From Hydrogenobacter thermophilus TK-6 (lineage in GTDB: Bacteria > Aquificota > Aquificia > Aquificales > Aquificaceae), in assembly GCF_000010785.1 (NCBI RefSeq), contig NC_013799.1:1550001-1614000 (forward strand): 64,000 nucleotides of DNA, given 5' to 3'. Below the pieces are notes generated by a model that searched no databases, had not been told where the DNA came from, and worked only from the letters and a program-made list of their open reading frames with translations. Below are positions 16,842 to 25,634 of the stretch, one piece after another. Position 1 is the stretch's first letter. Each line of letters begins with the position of its first letter. A program made the position numbers and the translations under genes.

Positions 16842-18620
16842 ATGTGTGGCATCATAGGTTATGCGGGGAAAAATCCCGCTGTGTTGGTTTTGCTGGAGGG
16901 TTTGGAAAGGCTTGAATACAGAGGTTATGACTCGGCTGGTGTAGCTCTCATAGAGAACGGGCGCATATTTGTAGAAAAGAAGGTGGGTAAGATAAGGGAG
17001 CTGATAAGAAGCTTGTGGGGCAAACCTCTTAAGGCTACTGTAGGTATAGGGCATACCAGGTGGGCAACCCATGGCGAGCCTTGTGAGATAAACGCACACC
17101 CTCACACTGACTCAACGGGTGAGATAGCAGTGGTGCATAACGGCATTATAGAGAATTACAGAGAGCTAAAAGAGAAGCTTCAGGCGCAAGGCATACAGTT
17201 TAAATCTCAGACGGATACGGAAGTTATAGCACACCTTATATCGCTTTACTATCAAGGTGATCTTCTTGAAGCGGTAATTAAAGTGGTACCTGAGCTGAAG
17301 GGTTCTTACGCTTTTTGTGTCATAACCAACAGAGAACCTTACAGGATAGTCGGTGTAAGATACGGCAACCCTCTGGTGGTAGGCATAGGTGATGGCGAAA
17401 ACTTTATGGCTTCGGACATTCCAGCCCTTCTTCCCTTTACAAGGCACATAATACCACTGTCCGATGGGGAGATAGTAGACCTAAGAATTGACAGCGTTGA
17501 CATATACGATGCTGAAGGAAACAGAATAGTAAAAGAGGCTATAAATGTTCCATGGGACATAATATCTGCGGAAAGGGGAGGGTTTAAACACTTTATGCTC
17601 AAAGAGATCTTTGAACAGCCAAGAACGGTGGGAGATACAATAAAGGGTTATGTATCAAGAGATTACCTTCTGCCCTTTAATCTGAGAGACTTTAGAAGAA
17701 TACTCATTCTGGCGTGCGGTACATCCTATCACGCAGGTCTTGTGGGAAGCTACTGGATGAACAAGTACCTTCAGACACCTGTGGAGGTCATGTATGCCTC
17801 TGAGTTCAGATACGCAGATGTGCCTGTAGGCGAAAGAGACCTGGTAATAGCCATATCCCAATCTGGTGAAACAGCAGACACGCGCTACTCTGCCCTTTCA
17901 GCTAAGGAGAAGGGTGCAACCGTCTTATCTTTGGTGAATGTGATGGGTAGTGCCCTGGACAGGGAGTCTGACTACACTCTTTACACTCACGCAGGTCCCG
18001 AGATAGGCGTTGCAGCAACAAAGACCTTTACATCTCAGCTTGCTGTCCTTTACAGCCTTGCTGTATCTCATCTGCCCGATAGAGACAGATTTATGGAGAA
18101 ACTATCCAGTGTGCCTCACATGATGGAGGAGGTATTGGGAGAAGCTGAGCAGATAAAAAAGGTAGCTCTCAAGTATGCCAACAGAAAGAACATGCTTTAT
18201 TTGGGAAGGTACCTGAGCTATCCTGTAGCCTTGGAGGGTGCGCTAAAGCTCAAAGAGATCTCTTACATACACGCGGAGGGGTACCCCGCAGGTGAGATGA
18301 AACACGGACCTATTGCTCTCATAGATGAAAACATGCCCGTCTTGGTGGTGGTACCAAGGGATAGGGTTTACGAGAAGGTACTTTCCAATATAGAGGAGGT
18401 GCTTACCAGAAGGGGATCAGTGATAAGCGTAGGCTTTAGGGATGACGAAACTTTAACGAAAGTGTCAAAAGACCTAATAGGTGTGCCAGAGGTGGACGAG
18501 GATCTTACCCCCTTCCTGACGGTTATTCCCCTACAGCTCTTTGCTTATTACATAGCCGACCACCTGGGGCTTGATGTGGACCAGCCAAGGAACTTGGCAA
18601 AAACTGTCACCGTTGAATAA
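16842..18620 (+). CDS. glmS: Glutamine-fructose-6-phosphate aminotransferase (isomerizing)
   Basis: A 592-residue enzyme. The N-terminal nucleophile class II amidase begins MCGIIGYAG with Cys2 as catalytic residue, followed by GHTRWATHGEP and NGIIENYRELK. Two SIS sugar-isomerase domains follow (ACGTSYHAG, SQSGETADTRYS and the second repeat), and the C-terminus DQPRNLAKTVTVE is the conserved GlmS tail. It makes glucosamine-6-phosphate for peptidoglycan and lipopolysaccharide. Length is normal. Expression appears to be from a nearly leaderless promoter. Confidence 0.97.
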   Translation: MCGIIGYAGKNPAVLVLLEGLERLEYRGYDSAGVALIENGRIFVEKKVGKIRELIRSLWGKPLKATVGIGHTRWATHGEPCEINAHPHTDSTGEIAVVHNGIIENYRELKEKLQAQGIQFKSQTDTEVIAHLISLYYQGDLLEAVIKVVPELKGSYAFCVITNREPYRIVGVRYGNPLVVGIGDGENFMASDIPALLPFTRHIIPLSDGEIVDLRIDSVDIYDAEGNRIVKEAINVPWDIISAERGGFKHFMLKEIFEQPRTVGDTIKGYVSRDYLLPFNLRDFRRILILACGTSYHAGLVGSYWMNKYLQTPVEVMYASEFRYADVPVGERDLVIAISQSGETADTRYSALSAKEKGATVLSLVNVMGSALDRESDYTLYTHAGPEIGVAATKTFTSQLAVLYSLAVSHLPDRDRFMEKLSSVPHMMEEVLGEAEQIKKVALKYANRKNMLYLGRYLSYPVALEGALKLKEISYIHAEGYPAGEMKHGPIALIDENMPVLVVVPRDRVYEKVLSNIEEVLTRRGSVISVGFRDDETLTKVSKDLIGVPEVDEDLTPFLTVIPLQLFAYYIADHLGLDVDQPRNLAKTVTVE

Positions 18621-18645
18621 CTTTAAGAGTGTATAATAGGAGGCC

Positions 18646-18908
18646 ATGAACAGAGATTTAAGAAAAGAGGCAAGAAGGTAAAAGTTTACCTCTTTGGTTC
18701 AAGAGTAAAAGGACAAAATACGCCAAGAAGCGACCTTGACCTTGGGTTTCTTTCTGAGGAGGAAATAGGTTATGAACTTTTTCTTCTGAGGGAACTATTA
18801 GAGGAGTCAAACCTTCCTTTTTCTGTGGACGTTGTTGACCTGTCAAGAGTAGGGGAAGAGTTCAGGAATTTAGTTTTGAAGGAGGGCAAACTTTGGATAA
18901 GCTTTTAA
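18646..18908 (+). pseudogene. Frameshifted MNT-type nucleotidyltransferase (antitoxin-like)
   Basis: From ATG 18646 the frame stops after 11 codons. In another frame, from about 18657 to TAA 18906-18908, the sequence reads KKVKVYLFGSRVKGQN, then RSDLDLGFL and later SVDVVDLSRV. G-S-x-A/V-(R/K)-G-x7-S-D-x-D is the active-site signature of minimal nucleotidyltransferases (MNT). There is no in-frame start codon for this part, so the gene is broken close to its N-terminus. It overlaps the start of the HEPN-like remnant, the usual MNT-HEPN order. Confidence 0.75.
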
Positions 18909-19213
18909 AACAGTTAGGGTATTTTGAAAAGGCAGTAAAGAGATTAATGGAAGCGCTGAAGCTTACGCAAGAAAAGAAGCATACAAAACTCTACTCACTT
19001 CTGAGAGATTCCTCCATTCAGGGATTTGAATTTACCTTTGAAATATTCTGGAAGCTTGTTAAGACAGCAAAGAACTCCTTCAGATGGTTGACGACAGGAA
19101 CTTAACATCACACCTATAACGAGGATATTGCGGAATATCTTTTTAAAAAACTGGAGGTTTACGCTAAGCTTATGAGGGTTGCGGTAGAAAAGCTCAAAAG
19201 GAATCTTGTCTAA
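18893..19213 (+). pseudogene. Decayed HEPN-family (HI0074-like) partner of MNT
   Basis: TTG 18893 opens a 70-codon frame whose first 55 residues (including SIQGFEFTFEIFWKLVK) match the N-terminal helices of the HI0074-like nucleotidyltransferase substrate-binding/HEPN family. Beyond that the similarity moves to a second frame (LLQMVDDRNLTSH, about 19070-19110), then a third (YNEDIAEYLFKKLEVYAKLM to TAA 19211-19213). About 20-25 residues normally found between the halves are also missing. At least two frameshifts and one deletion are therefore present and the protein cannot be made intact. Confidence 0.75.
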
Positions 19214-19331
19214 GTCCTTAGAAAGTCATACATTTAGGGAGTTAAAGGAGCTTTACGACAAGGACTTTCCCCTTTGGGCTGAGATAAATCTGCAACTTCT
19301 TAAAGAGAAAGCCTACGACTTTTACATATAA
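19206..19331 (+). pseudogene. Short DUF29-like fragment
   Basis: A 41-codon frame from TTG 19206 to TAA 19329-19331 contains KELYDKDFPLWAEINLQLLKEKAYD. The pattern L-Y-x-x-D-F-x-x-W-x-x-x-x-x-x-L-L-(R/K) is the start of DUF29 proteins, which are normally about 140-150 residues. The rest is missing, so this is probably a truncated remnant next to the decayed MNT/HEPN pair. Identification is by eye and tentative. Confidence 0.45.
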
Positions 19332-19334
19332 CCA

Positions 19335-22300
19335 TCATCTCAGTATGTCCTTCTGTACCTCCTCAGGTGATGGCACTACCGCAAGCTTCTTTACTTTTGA
19401 TGCATAGTACATGATGGGAATAAGTACTAAGGTGAGAGTGGTTGATCCTATTGTGCCAAATATTAGAGATATGGCAAGACCATTGAATATTGGGTCAAAG
19501 AGAATCACAAAAGCACCCACAATAACTGCAACAGCTGTAAGCAGTATGGGGCGAGTCCTTATAACTCCTGCCTCAACGACAGCTAAGTGTGGAGGCACAC
19601 CATCTTTTATCCTTTCCTCGGCAAAGTCCACAAGAAGTATGGAGTTCCTCACTATAATGCCAGCAAGGGCTATAAAACCTATCATGGATGTGGCGGTGAA
19701 GAAAGCACCAAGCAAAAGGTGACCCGGCACGATACCCACTAAGGTTAGGGGAATAGGTGCCATTATGACCCCCGGTATCTTAAAGTCTTTGAACCATCCG
19801 AGGATAAGCACATACATGGCAAAAAGAGCCACACCAAAGGCAAGACCCAAATCCCTGAAAACTTCCAGGGTGATATGCATCTCACCGTCCCACTTGACAT
19901 ATATACTGTCCTCTATAAGTGGCAAGGACATCCAAAGCTCTTTTACGCTTCCGTAGGGATTTGGAAGGCTAAGTACTTTTTTTCTCACATCCAGTATACC
20001 GTAAAAAGGTGCCTCCTCCCTTCCTGCCACATCACCTATCACATATATAACCCTTCTGAGGTTCTTGTGGTAAATGGTAACCGGCCTTGTATCCTCTTTT
20101 ATCTCAACCAGCTCCGTAAGAGGTATAAGCTTGCCCTCTCTGTTTGGAATTTTGAGATTTTTCAAAAGCTCCAAGGTTCTGTACTTTTCGTCAAACCTTA
20201 TCACTATAGGCACATGTTCTGTATCTGTGCTTTGAAGTAAGCCCACCTGATAACCTCCTATCAACGCTCTTAAGGTGAGTACCAGCTCTTCTTTGCTTAT
20301 ACCCGAAAGCTTAAGTTTGTCCTCCTTTGCGACGAGCCTTATCATAGGCGCTGGTTTTTCCAGGTATATACCTGCATCCGTTATGGAAGGTGTTTCCTCA
20401 AAGACCCTTAGGACTTCCTTAGCAAACCTCTCTTGCTCTTTAAGGTCAGGTCCGTAAACCTCCGCCACTATGGGGGAAAGCACCGGTGGACCGGGTGGGA
20501 CCTCCACTACAGCCACATACTTAGCTCCGTATTGCTGTGCTATCTTATGCACCATAGGTCTTATTTTCTTGGCAAAGTCATGGGACTGCTCTATCCGCTC
20601 ATGCTTGTTTATGAGATTTATTTGAATATCTGCCATGTTGCTACTCTGCCTCAAATAGTAATGTCTTACAAGACCATTAAAGTTAAAGGGCGAAGCGGTA
20701 CCTACATATATCTGATAATCGGTTACTATGCTCTGTCTTGACACATAATCACCTATGGCTTTTGCCACCTCAAGAGTCCTCTCTATGGGGGTGCCTTCTG
20801 GCATATCAAGAACTATCTGAAGCTCACTCTTGTTGTCATAGGGGAGCATCTTTACCACTACAGTCTTTGTAATAAATAGGCTAAGAGATAGTCCCATAAG
20901 CAGAAGGACAAAACCGTAAAAGGCATACCTTTTGGGCTTGCTAACTATGAGGGGCAGCATAATTTTGGAATAAACTTTCCAGAAGGTGGTGCTCTTTATG
21001 TCTATTTCCTGCTTTTTGTGGTTTTCTTCGTGCTTTAAAAACTTGTAAGAAGCCCAAGGGGTCACTATGAAAGCTACCAGCAGTGAGAAAAACATGGCAA
21101 CAGAAGCATTTATAGGGATAGGTCTCATGTATGGTCCCATAAGTCCACTTACAAAAGCCATTGGCATAAGTGCCGCTATAACGGTAAAGGTTGCCAATAC
21201 TGTTGGGTTTCCTACTTCGTCAGTGGCTCTGACTATTGCCTCCCTTGGTGTTTTTGCAAGTTTTAGCTCAAACCACCTGTGTATGTTTTCCACAACTACT
21301 ATAGCGTCATCCACCAGTATACCTATGGCGAATATGAGAGCAAACAGTGTGACCCTGTTTAGGGTAAAACCATACATCTCGCTCAAAAAGAGGGCTATGG
21401 CAAGAGTTATGGGCACCGCCACACCTACTACAGCTGCCTCTCTGATGCCAAGAGCTACAGCTATTAGCAGTATTACCGAGAAGGTGGCAATAAAAAGATG
21501 CTCCAAAAGCTCATCCGCTTTCTCTTTTGCCGTCTCTCCGTAATTTCTCGTAACTGTGATGTTTACATCTTTGGGGATTACATTACCTTTAAGATGGTCC
21601 ACCAATTTTAAGACTTCTTGTGCAACATTTACCGCATTTGTGCCCTTTCTTTTGGATACTGCAATGGTCACCGCTGGATATAGCTCTCCTTCCTTAACTC
21701 CCTGTATACCTTTCTCCTCAGCCTTGGGACCAAAACCCATAAGCACATAGTCCTTTATCTCAGAAGGACCATCCACCACAGTGGCTACATCCCTAAGATA
21801 AACAGGCTTTCCATCCACTACGCTTATAAGTATGTTTTCTACATCTTCCTTGGACTTTAGAAACTCACCGGTTCTTATCTGATATACTTTGTTGGATTGG
21901 GTTAAGTTCCCGCTAACTTCTTGAGCGTTAGCACTCTTTATAACCTGAGCTACATAAAGGGGTGAGATACGATATGCGGCCATTTTTGCAGGGTCAAGTA
22001 TCACCCTTATCTCCCTCGATCTGCCTCCTACCAAAAACACATCTGCTACATTGTTTATCTTCTTTATCTCGTTTTCCACCGTTGAAGCTATCCTCCTCAA
22101 ACTGTACCAGTCGTAAGGCTTGCCCCAGAGAGTAAGTGTTAGTATAGGGACATCGTCAATGGACTTGGGTTTTATAAGAGGTGGAAGCATAACGCCAGGT
22201 GGTGCCAGGTCCATAGCAGACATCATTTTGGTGTTTAAATCTACCAGAGCTTTTACGGGATCAGTTCCCACATAGAACCTTGCTGTTACAACAGCACCAC

Positions 22301-22571
22301 CTTCTGAAGATGCGGAATATATGTACTCTATGTCTTTTAGCTCCCAGAGTTTTTTCTCAAGGGGTGTGACCACCCTCCTTTCCACCTCTTCAGGTGTTGC
22401 ACCTGGATAGCTTATGAATATGTCTATCATAGGCACCACTATCTGAGGCTCCTCTTCCTTTGGAGTAGTGATTACAGCAAATAAACCAAGTGCAAGAGAG
22501 ACTAGCACCAGCACAGGAGTGAGCTTGGAGTCTATAAAGTAGTTGGCCAGTCTTCCCGCAAGCCCATACAT
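19335..22571 (-). CDS. RND efflux transporter permease (AcrB-like)
   Basis: A 1078-residue inner-membrane pump with the two-fold RND layout: a membrane span, a large periplasmic domain, six spans, and a repeat of this. The span-4 motif FAIGILVDDAIVVVENIHRWFE carries the adjacent Asp pair used for proton translocation in hydrophobe/amphiphile exporters (HAE), unlike the metal exporters of the CzcA/CusA type. It works with the MFP and TolC genes directly upstream in the same operon. Substrate is unknown; the acidic pair argues against a pure metal pump. Confidence 0.9.
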   Translation of the reverse strand: MYGLAGRLANYFIDSKLTPVLVLVSLALGLFAVITTPKEEEPQIVVPMIDIFISYPGATPEEVERRVVTPLEKKLWELKDIEYIYSASSEGGAVVTARFYVGTDPVKALVDLNTKMMSAMDLAPPGVMLPPLIKPKSIDDVPILTLTLWGKPYDWYSLRRIASTVENEIKKINNVADVFLVGGRSREIRVILDPAKMAAYRISPLYVAQVIKSANAQEVSGNLTQSNKVYQIRTGEFLKSKEDVENILISVVDGKPVYLRDVATVVDGPSEIKDYVLMGFGPKAEEKGIQGVKEGELYPAVTIAVSKRKGTNAVNVAQEVLKLVDHLKGNVIPKDVNITVTRNYGETAKEKADELLEHLFIATFSVILLIAVALGIREAAVVGVAVPITLAIALFLSEMYGFTLNRVTLFALIFAIGILVDDAIVVVENIHRWFELKLAKTPREAIVRATDEVGNPTVLATFTVIAALMPMAFVSGLMGPYMRPIPINASVAMFFSLLVAFIVTPWASYKFLKHEENHKKQEIDIKSTTFWKVYSKIMLPLIVSKPKRYAFYGFVLLLMGLSLSLFITKTVVVKMLPYDNKSELQIVLDMPEGTPIERTLEVAKAIGDYVSRQSIVTDYQIYVGTASPFNFNGLVRHYYLRQSSNMADIQINLINKHERIEQSHDFAKKIRPMVHKIAQQYGAKYVAVVEVPPGPPVLSPIVAEVYGPDLKEQERFAKEVLRVFEETPSITDAGIYLEKPAPMIRLVAKEDKLKLSGISKEELVLTLRALIGGYQVGLLQSTDTEHVPIVIRFDEKYRTLELLKNLKIPNREGKLIPLTELVEIKEDTRPVTIYHKNLRRVIYVIGDVAGREEAPFYGILDVRKKVLSLPNPYGSVKELWMSLPLIEDSIYVKWDGEMHITLEVFRDLGLAFGVALFAMYVLILGWFKDFKIPGVIMAPIPLTLVGIVPGHLLLGAFFTATSMIGFIALAGIIVRNSILLVDFAEERIKDGVPPHLAVVEAGVIRTRPILLTAVAVIVGAFVILFDPIFNGLAISLIFGTIGSTTLTLVLIPIMYYASKVKKLAVVPSPEEVQKDILR

Positions 22572-22572
22572 C

Positions 22573-23688
22573 TTATCCTCCTACCTTACACCCATCGCAA
22601 GCTTTTTCTATACCATCTACAACTATCCTCTCATCGCCACTAAGACCCGAAAGCACCTCCACCATGTTGCCCCTCTTCTCTCCAAGCTTTACAAAGCGAA
22701 GCTCCAGAGTGTTGTCAGGTTTTACTACCCACACGCCAGTGAAGTCAAACCTTCTAAAGATGGCGCTCTCTGGCACCAAGATTACGCTTAACTTCTCCGA
22801 TATGAGCATTTTGGCGTACATGCCACTCTTCAAATCGCCTGATTCTAAACTCAGCTTTACTCGGAATGTCCTGGTTATAGGGTCAACTGAAGGAGAAACT
22901 TCAGAGACTCTTCCCTGCACAGTCTTGTTTAAGGCATCTATGTAAACGGGGTAAACATCTCCCACTCTTATCCTGCCCACATACTTCTCGGGCAGGTTAA
23001 CCTCCAGCTTGTAAGGGGGTCTTTCTATAACCAAAAGCACAGTGCCAGGACCTGCGAGATCTCCCATATCCACCTTTTTGTGAGCCACATACCCGTCAAA
23101 AGGCGCTCTAATTGTTGTGTAATCCAAGTTGGAAACAACTGCCTTCCTTTGGAACTGAGCCGCTCTTATACCAGCTTTTGCCTGCTCCACCTGAGCCTTT
23201 GCAGCATCATACTGAGCCTTTATCTGGTCAAATTCCTGCTGAGTTATGGCATTTTCCTTAAGAAGGGATAAGTACCTCTCATAAGTCTTTTTCACAGCCT
23301 CGTAGTTAGAAATTGCAGATTTGTATGCTTCTTCCGCCTGCTTTACCTGCTCACTTACAGCGCTGGCTTGGGCTAATATATCAGAAGCGTCCAAAGTAAG
23401 AAGAATCTGACCCTTTTTTACAGCCTGCCCCTCCTTTACTCTCACGCTTGTAATCTTTCCTGCAACTCTGGTGGATATCTCAGCTACATGGTCCGCCACT
23501 ATGTTGCCCACATAACCCACCTGAACTTCTTGAGCTCTTTCCACCTTGCCTATCTTTAAACCTTCTACGGTTTTTGCTTTTTTCTCCACCTCAAAAGTCC
23601 TTTCCCTGTGGCTGAAAACACCCGCCAACCAAAGCACAACAAGGGAGATAACTACCAAAAAGCCTATGTATTTTATGTATCTTCTCAT
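22573..23688 (-). CDS. RND periplasmic adaptor protein
   Basis: A 371-residue membrane fusion protein. N-terminal anchor MRRYIKYIGFLVVISLVVLW, lipoyl halves RVAGKITSVRVKEGQAVKKG and TIRAPFDGYVAHKKVDMGD, a coiled-coil hairpin rich in Ala/Lys/Glu (about residues 95-165), and a beta-barrel domain. ATG 23686-23688 overlaps the tolC TGA (ATGA) and has SD GGAGGTG inside the tolC end; the longer in-frame extension is rejected. The C-terminus has a CDGC motif (GIEKACDGCKVGG), which could bind a metal or form a disulfide; this is unusual for MFPs. Confidence 0.88.
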   Translation of the reverse strand: MRRYIKYIGFLVVISLVVLWLAGVFSHRERTFEVEKKAKTVEGLKIGKVERAQEVQVGYVGNIVADHVAEISTRVAGKITSVRVKEGQAVKKGQILLTLDASDILAQASAVSEQVKQAEEAYKSAISNYEAVKKTYERYLSLLKENAITQQEFDQIKAQYDAAKAQVEQAKAGIRAAQFQRKAVVSNLDYTTIRAPFDGYVAHKKVDMGDLAGPGTVLLVIERPPYKLEVNLPEKYVGRIRVGDVYPVYIDALNKTVQGRVSEVSPSVDPITRTFRVKLSLESGDLKSGMYAKMLISEKLSVILVPESAIFRRFDFTGVWVVKPDNTLELRFVKLGEKRGNMVEVLSGLSGDERIVVDGIEKACDGCKVGG

Positions 23689-24995
23689 TTTAGCACCTCC
23701 CTTATTAAGCCTCCTGCGTAAAGAAGGTCGGCATATGCCTTCTGACAAGCATTCAAAGCCTGTACCCTCTCAAGTCTTGCTTTATCCAGCTCCGTTTGAG
23801 CATCAAGAAGGTCTACTATCCTTGCAAGCCCTACTTTGTATCTTAGTTCTATGACCCTGAGCACCTCCTCACTTGCCTTTATCCTCTCCTCTGCAGACCT
23901 TAGAGAGTGCAGAGCGTTTTGGTAATTGGCGTAGGCTTTTTCTATGTCAAAGATCACCGATGATTGTAAGAGCTTTAGCCTCTCCTCCAGAGACCTTTTG
24001 ATTTCAAGATATGACTGTGCTTTTCTGAGCGTAGAAAGGCCTGTGTCAAAACTCCAAGATATGCCCGCACCCACCATATAACCGCTACCGTCTGACCCCA
24101 AAGGCGCACTTTTGCTATATAGAGAGTAAGAGCCAAAGGCATAAACCTGAGGTAAGTTGTCAGAAAGAGCAAGCCTGTAGCTTTGCTCCAGAGACTTTAT
24201 TCTCTCTTGCAGGGCTTTTATGTCCTGTCTTTTTTGCAAAGCCATGCTCTTTATCTCTTCCACATCAACCGCCGGACAGCTATCCATATCTGACACATCA
24301 AACTCCCCGAGCTTTTTATTGGTTATAAGCTCAATGGCTTTTCTGGATATGTTGTAGTTGTTTTTTGAAGCTTCAAGAGACTCCTCCGCTTTTGAAAGGT
24401 AAACTCTTGCTCTTAGCACATCAGACAGCAGAGCTGTACCTACCTTTTGCATACTTTCTGCAAGCCTTACATGCTCCTGTGCATCTTTTACTGATTGCTG
24501 GCTCACCTTTATGGCGTTTTTGGAAAGCACTGCATCCATGTAAGCATGATAAACCCTAAGAACCACCTCGTCCTGCTTTCTCTCAAACTCTTCCCTCAAG
24601 GCAGAGAGGTTATGGGATGCTACCCTCTCCATAGCTTGGACTTTCCCTCCCAGCCAGATGGGAATCTCTACGCTCAGCTTGGTCTCAAAGTTATTTATGG
24701 CAGAAGGATTGTTAAGCTTGGCTGGATTGAAGTCTTCCATCTTGAAGCGCTCTTGGTTTAGCTTAGACATAAAGGCATAAACAGGTATGTCCGTTCTGGT
24801 AAAGATCTCTTCAGCTTTTATCTTGGGAAAGTATCCTCCCCTTGCAGCTTTGAGCTCCAGCTCACCAGCTTTTATCTCGTTCCTAAAAGCCCTTATCTCA
24901 AGGTTATTATCCAATGCAAGACGGATAGCTTCTTGCAGTGTTAGCTCTCCAGCCTGAGCCACAGCTACAAAAACCAGCACCAGCAGCAGTTTCAT
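23685..24995 (-). CDS. TolC-family outer membrane channel
   Basis: A protein of about 436 residues with signal peptide MKLLLVLVFVAVAQA. It consists of two similar halves rich in long helices, e.g. LTLQEAIRLALDNNLEIRAFRNEI at the N-terminus and the C-terminal RYKVGLARIVDLLDAQTELDKARL, both typical OEP (outer membrane efflux protein) repeats. It forms the exit duct for the RND pump. GAGGTT lies ahead of two adjacent ATG codons (24998 and 24995); the second gives better spacing. It is the first gene of the operon. Confidence 0.9.
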   Translation of the reverse strand: MKLLLVLVFVAVAQAGELTLQEAIRLALDNNLEIRAFRNEIKAGELELKAARGGYFPKIKAEEIFTRTDIPVYAFMSKLNQERFKMEDFNPAKLNNPSAINNFETKLSVEIPIWLGGKVQAMERVASHNLSALREEFERKQDEVVLRVYHAYMDAVLSKNAIKVSQQSVKDAQEHVRLAESMQKVGTALLSDVLRARVYLSKAEESLEASKNNYNISRKAIELITNKKLGEFDVSDMDSCPAVDVEEIKSMALQKRQDIKALQERIKSLEQSYRLALSDNLPQVYAFGSYSLYSKSAPLGSDGSGYMVGAGISWSFDTGLSTLRKAQSYLEIKRSLEERLKLLQSSVIFDIEKAYANYQNALHSLRSAEERIKASEEVLRVIELRYKVGLARIVDLLDAQTELDKARLERVQALNACQKAYADLLYAGGLIREVLK

Positions 24996-25045
24996 CATGC
25001 TAACCTCGTAGAGCAATATAATTATATTCTAATATTCTTAAAATT

Positions 25046-25633
25046 TCAACCAAGCAGGAGCCTTCTCACTGTCTTGTGTAAATAATCTCTGACCTTGGCT
25101 TTACCTTCTCCATCTGGCACCATACTTAAGCTGGCTTTTAGTCTCCCTTCACCATCCTCTAAAAGGCTCAGGAGCCAAGCTTCACCCTCAATCTGCTCAT
25201 GCTCATCAAGGATCATACGGAATCTGATGGTTTTATCTGTAAGCTCCTCTATCACGTGGTAGCCGGTAACACGAACAGTAAAGCTATCCTCAGACATATC
25301 CGTCATTTCAAAAGGTCTTAACAGATTGCCCATTTTCAAAAAGACCAGAGGAGGCTTCTTGGTGATGGGGATCTTTATCTTTCCTAAGCTCAGAGCATCC
25401 TGTGATATGGAGAGGATGATCTCCTTCTGACTTTTCCCTACTATCCTGCAAGGTATGATGGTTTCGTCCCAGCTTATCTTTGCTGTGCTTCCCAAGATGG
25501 CGTAGCGGTCCAAAAGTGGAGTTAGATATAAGTGTAGCTTCTCACCCTCTGACTTTACCTTCCTGGTGTAAGCTTTAAAGCTTACTGTAACTTTTTCTCC
25601 TTCCTTCTCCCAGTATAAACCTAATTTTTCCAT
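25046..25633 (-). CDS. PilZ-like hypothetical protein
   Basis: A 195-residue cytoplasmic protein without signal or membrane spans. The first half is beta-rich (a YcgR-N-like barrel is possible). The second half carries LLRPFEMTDMSEDSFTVRV, which resembles the PilZ c-di-GMP pattern R-x3-R ... D-x-S-x2-G but lacks the full Arg pair and has Ser in place of Gly. It could therefore be a PilZ-fold protein that no longer binds c-di-GMP, or something else. It follows murF by 1 nt and is presumably co-transcribed with it. No firm function. Confidence 0.5.
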   Translation of the reverse strand: MEKLGLYWEKEGEKVTVSFKAYTRKVKSEGEKLHLYLTPLLDRYAILGSTAKISWDETIIPCRIVGKSQKEIILSISQDALSLGKIKIPITKKPPLVFLKMGNLLRPFEMTDMSEDSFTVRVTGYHVIEELTDKTIRFRMILDEHEQIEGEAWLLSLLEDGEGRLKASLSMVPDGEGKAKVRDYLHKTVRRLLLG

Positions 25634-25634
25634 G

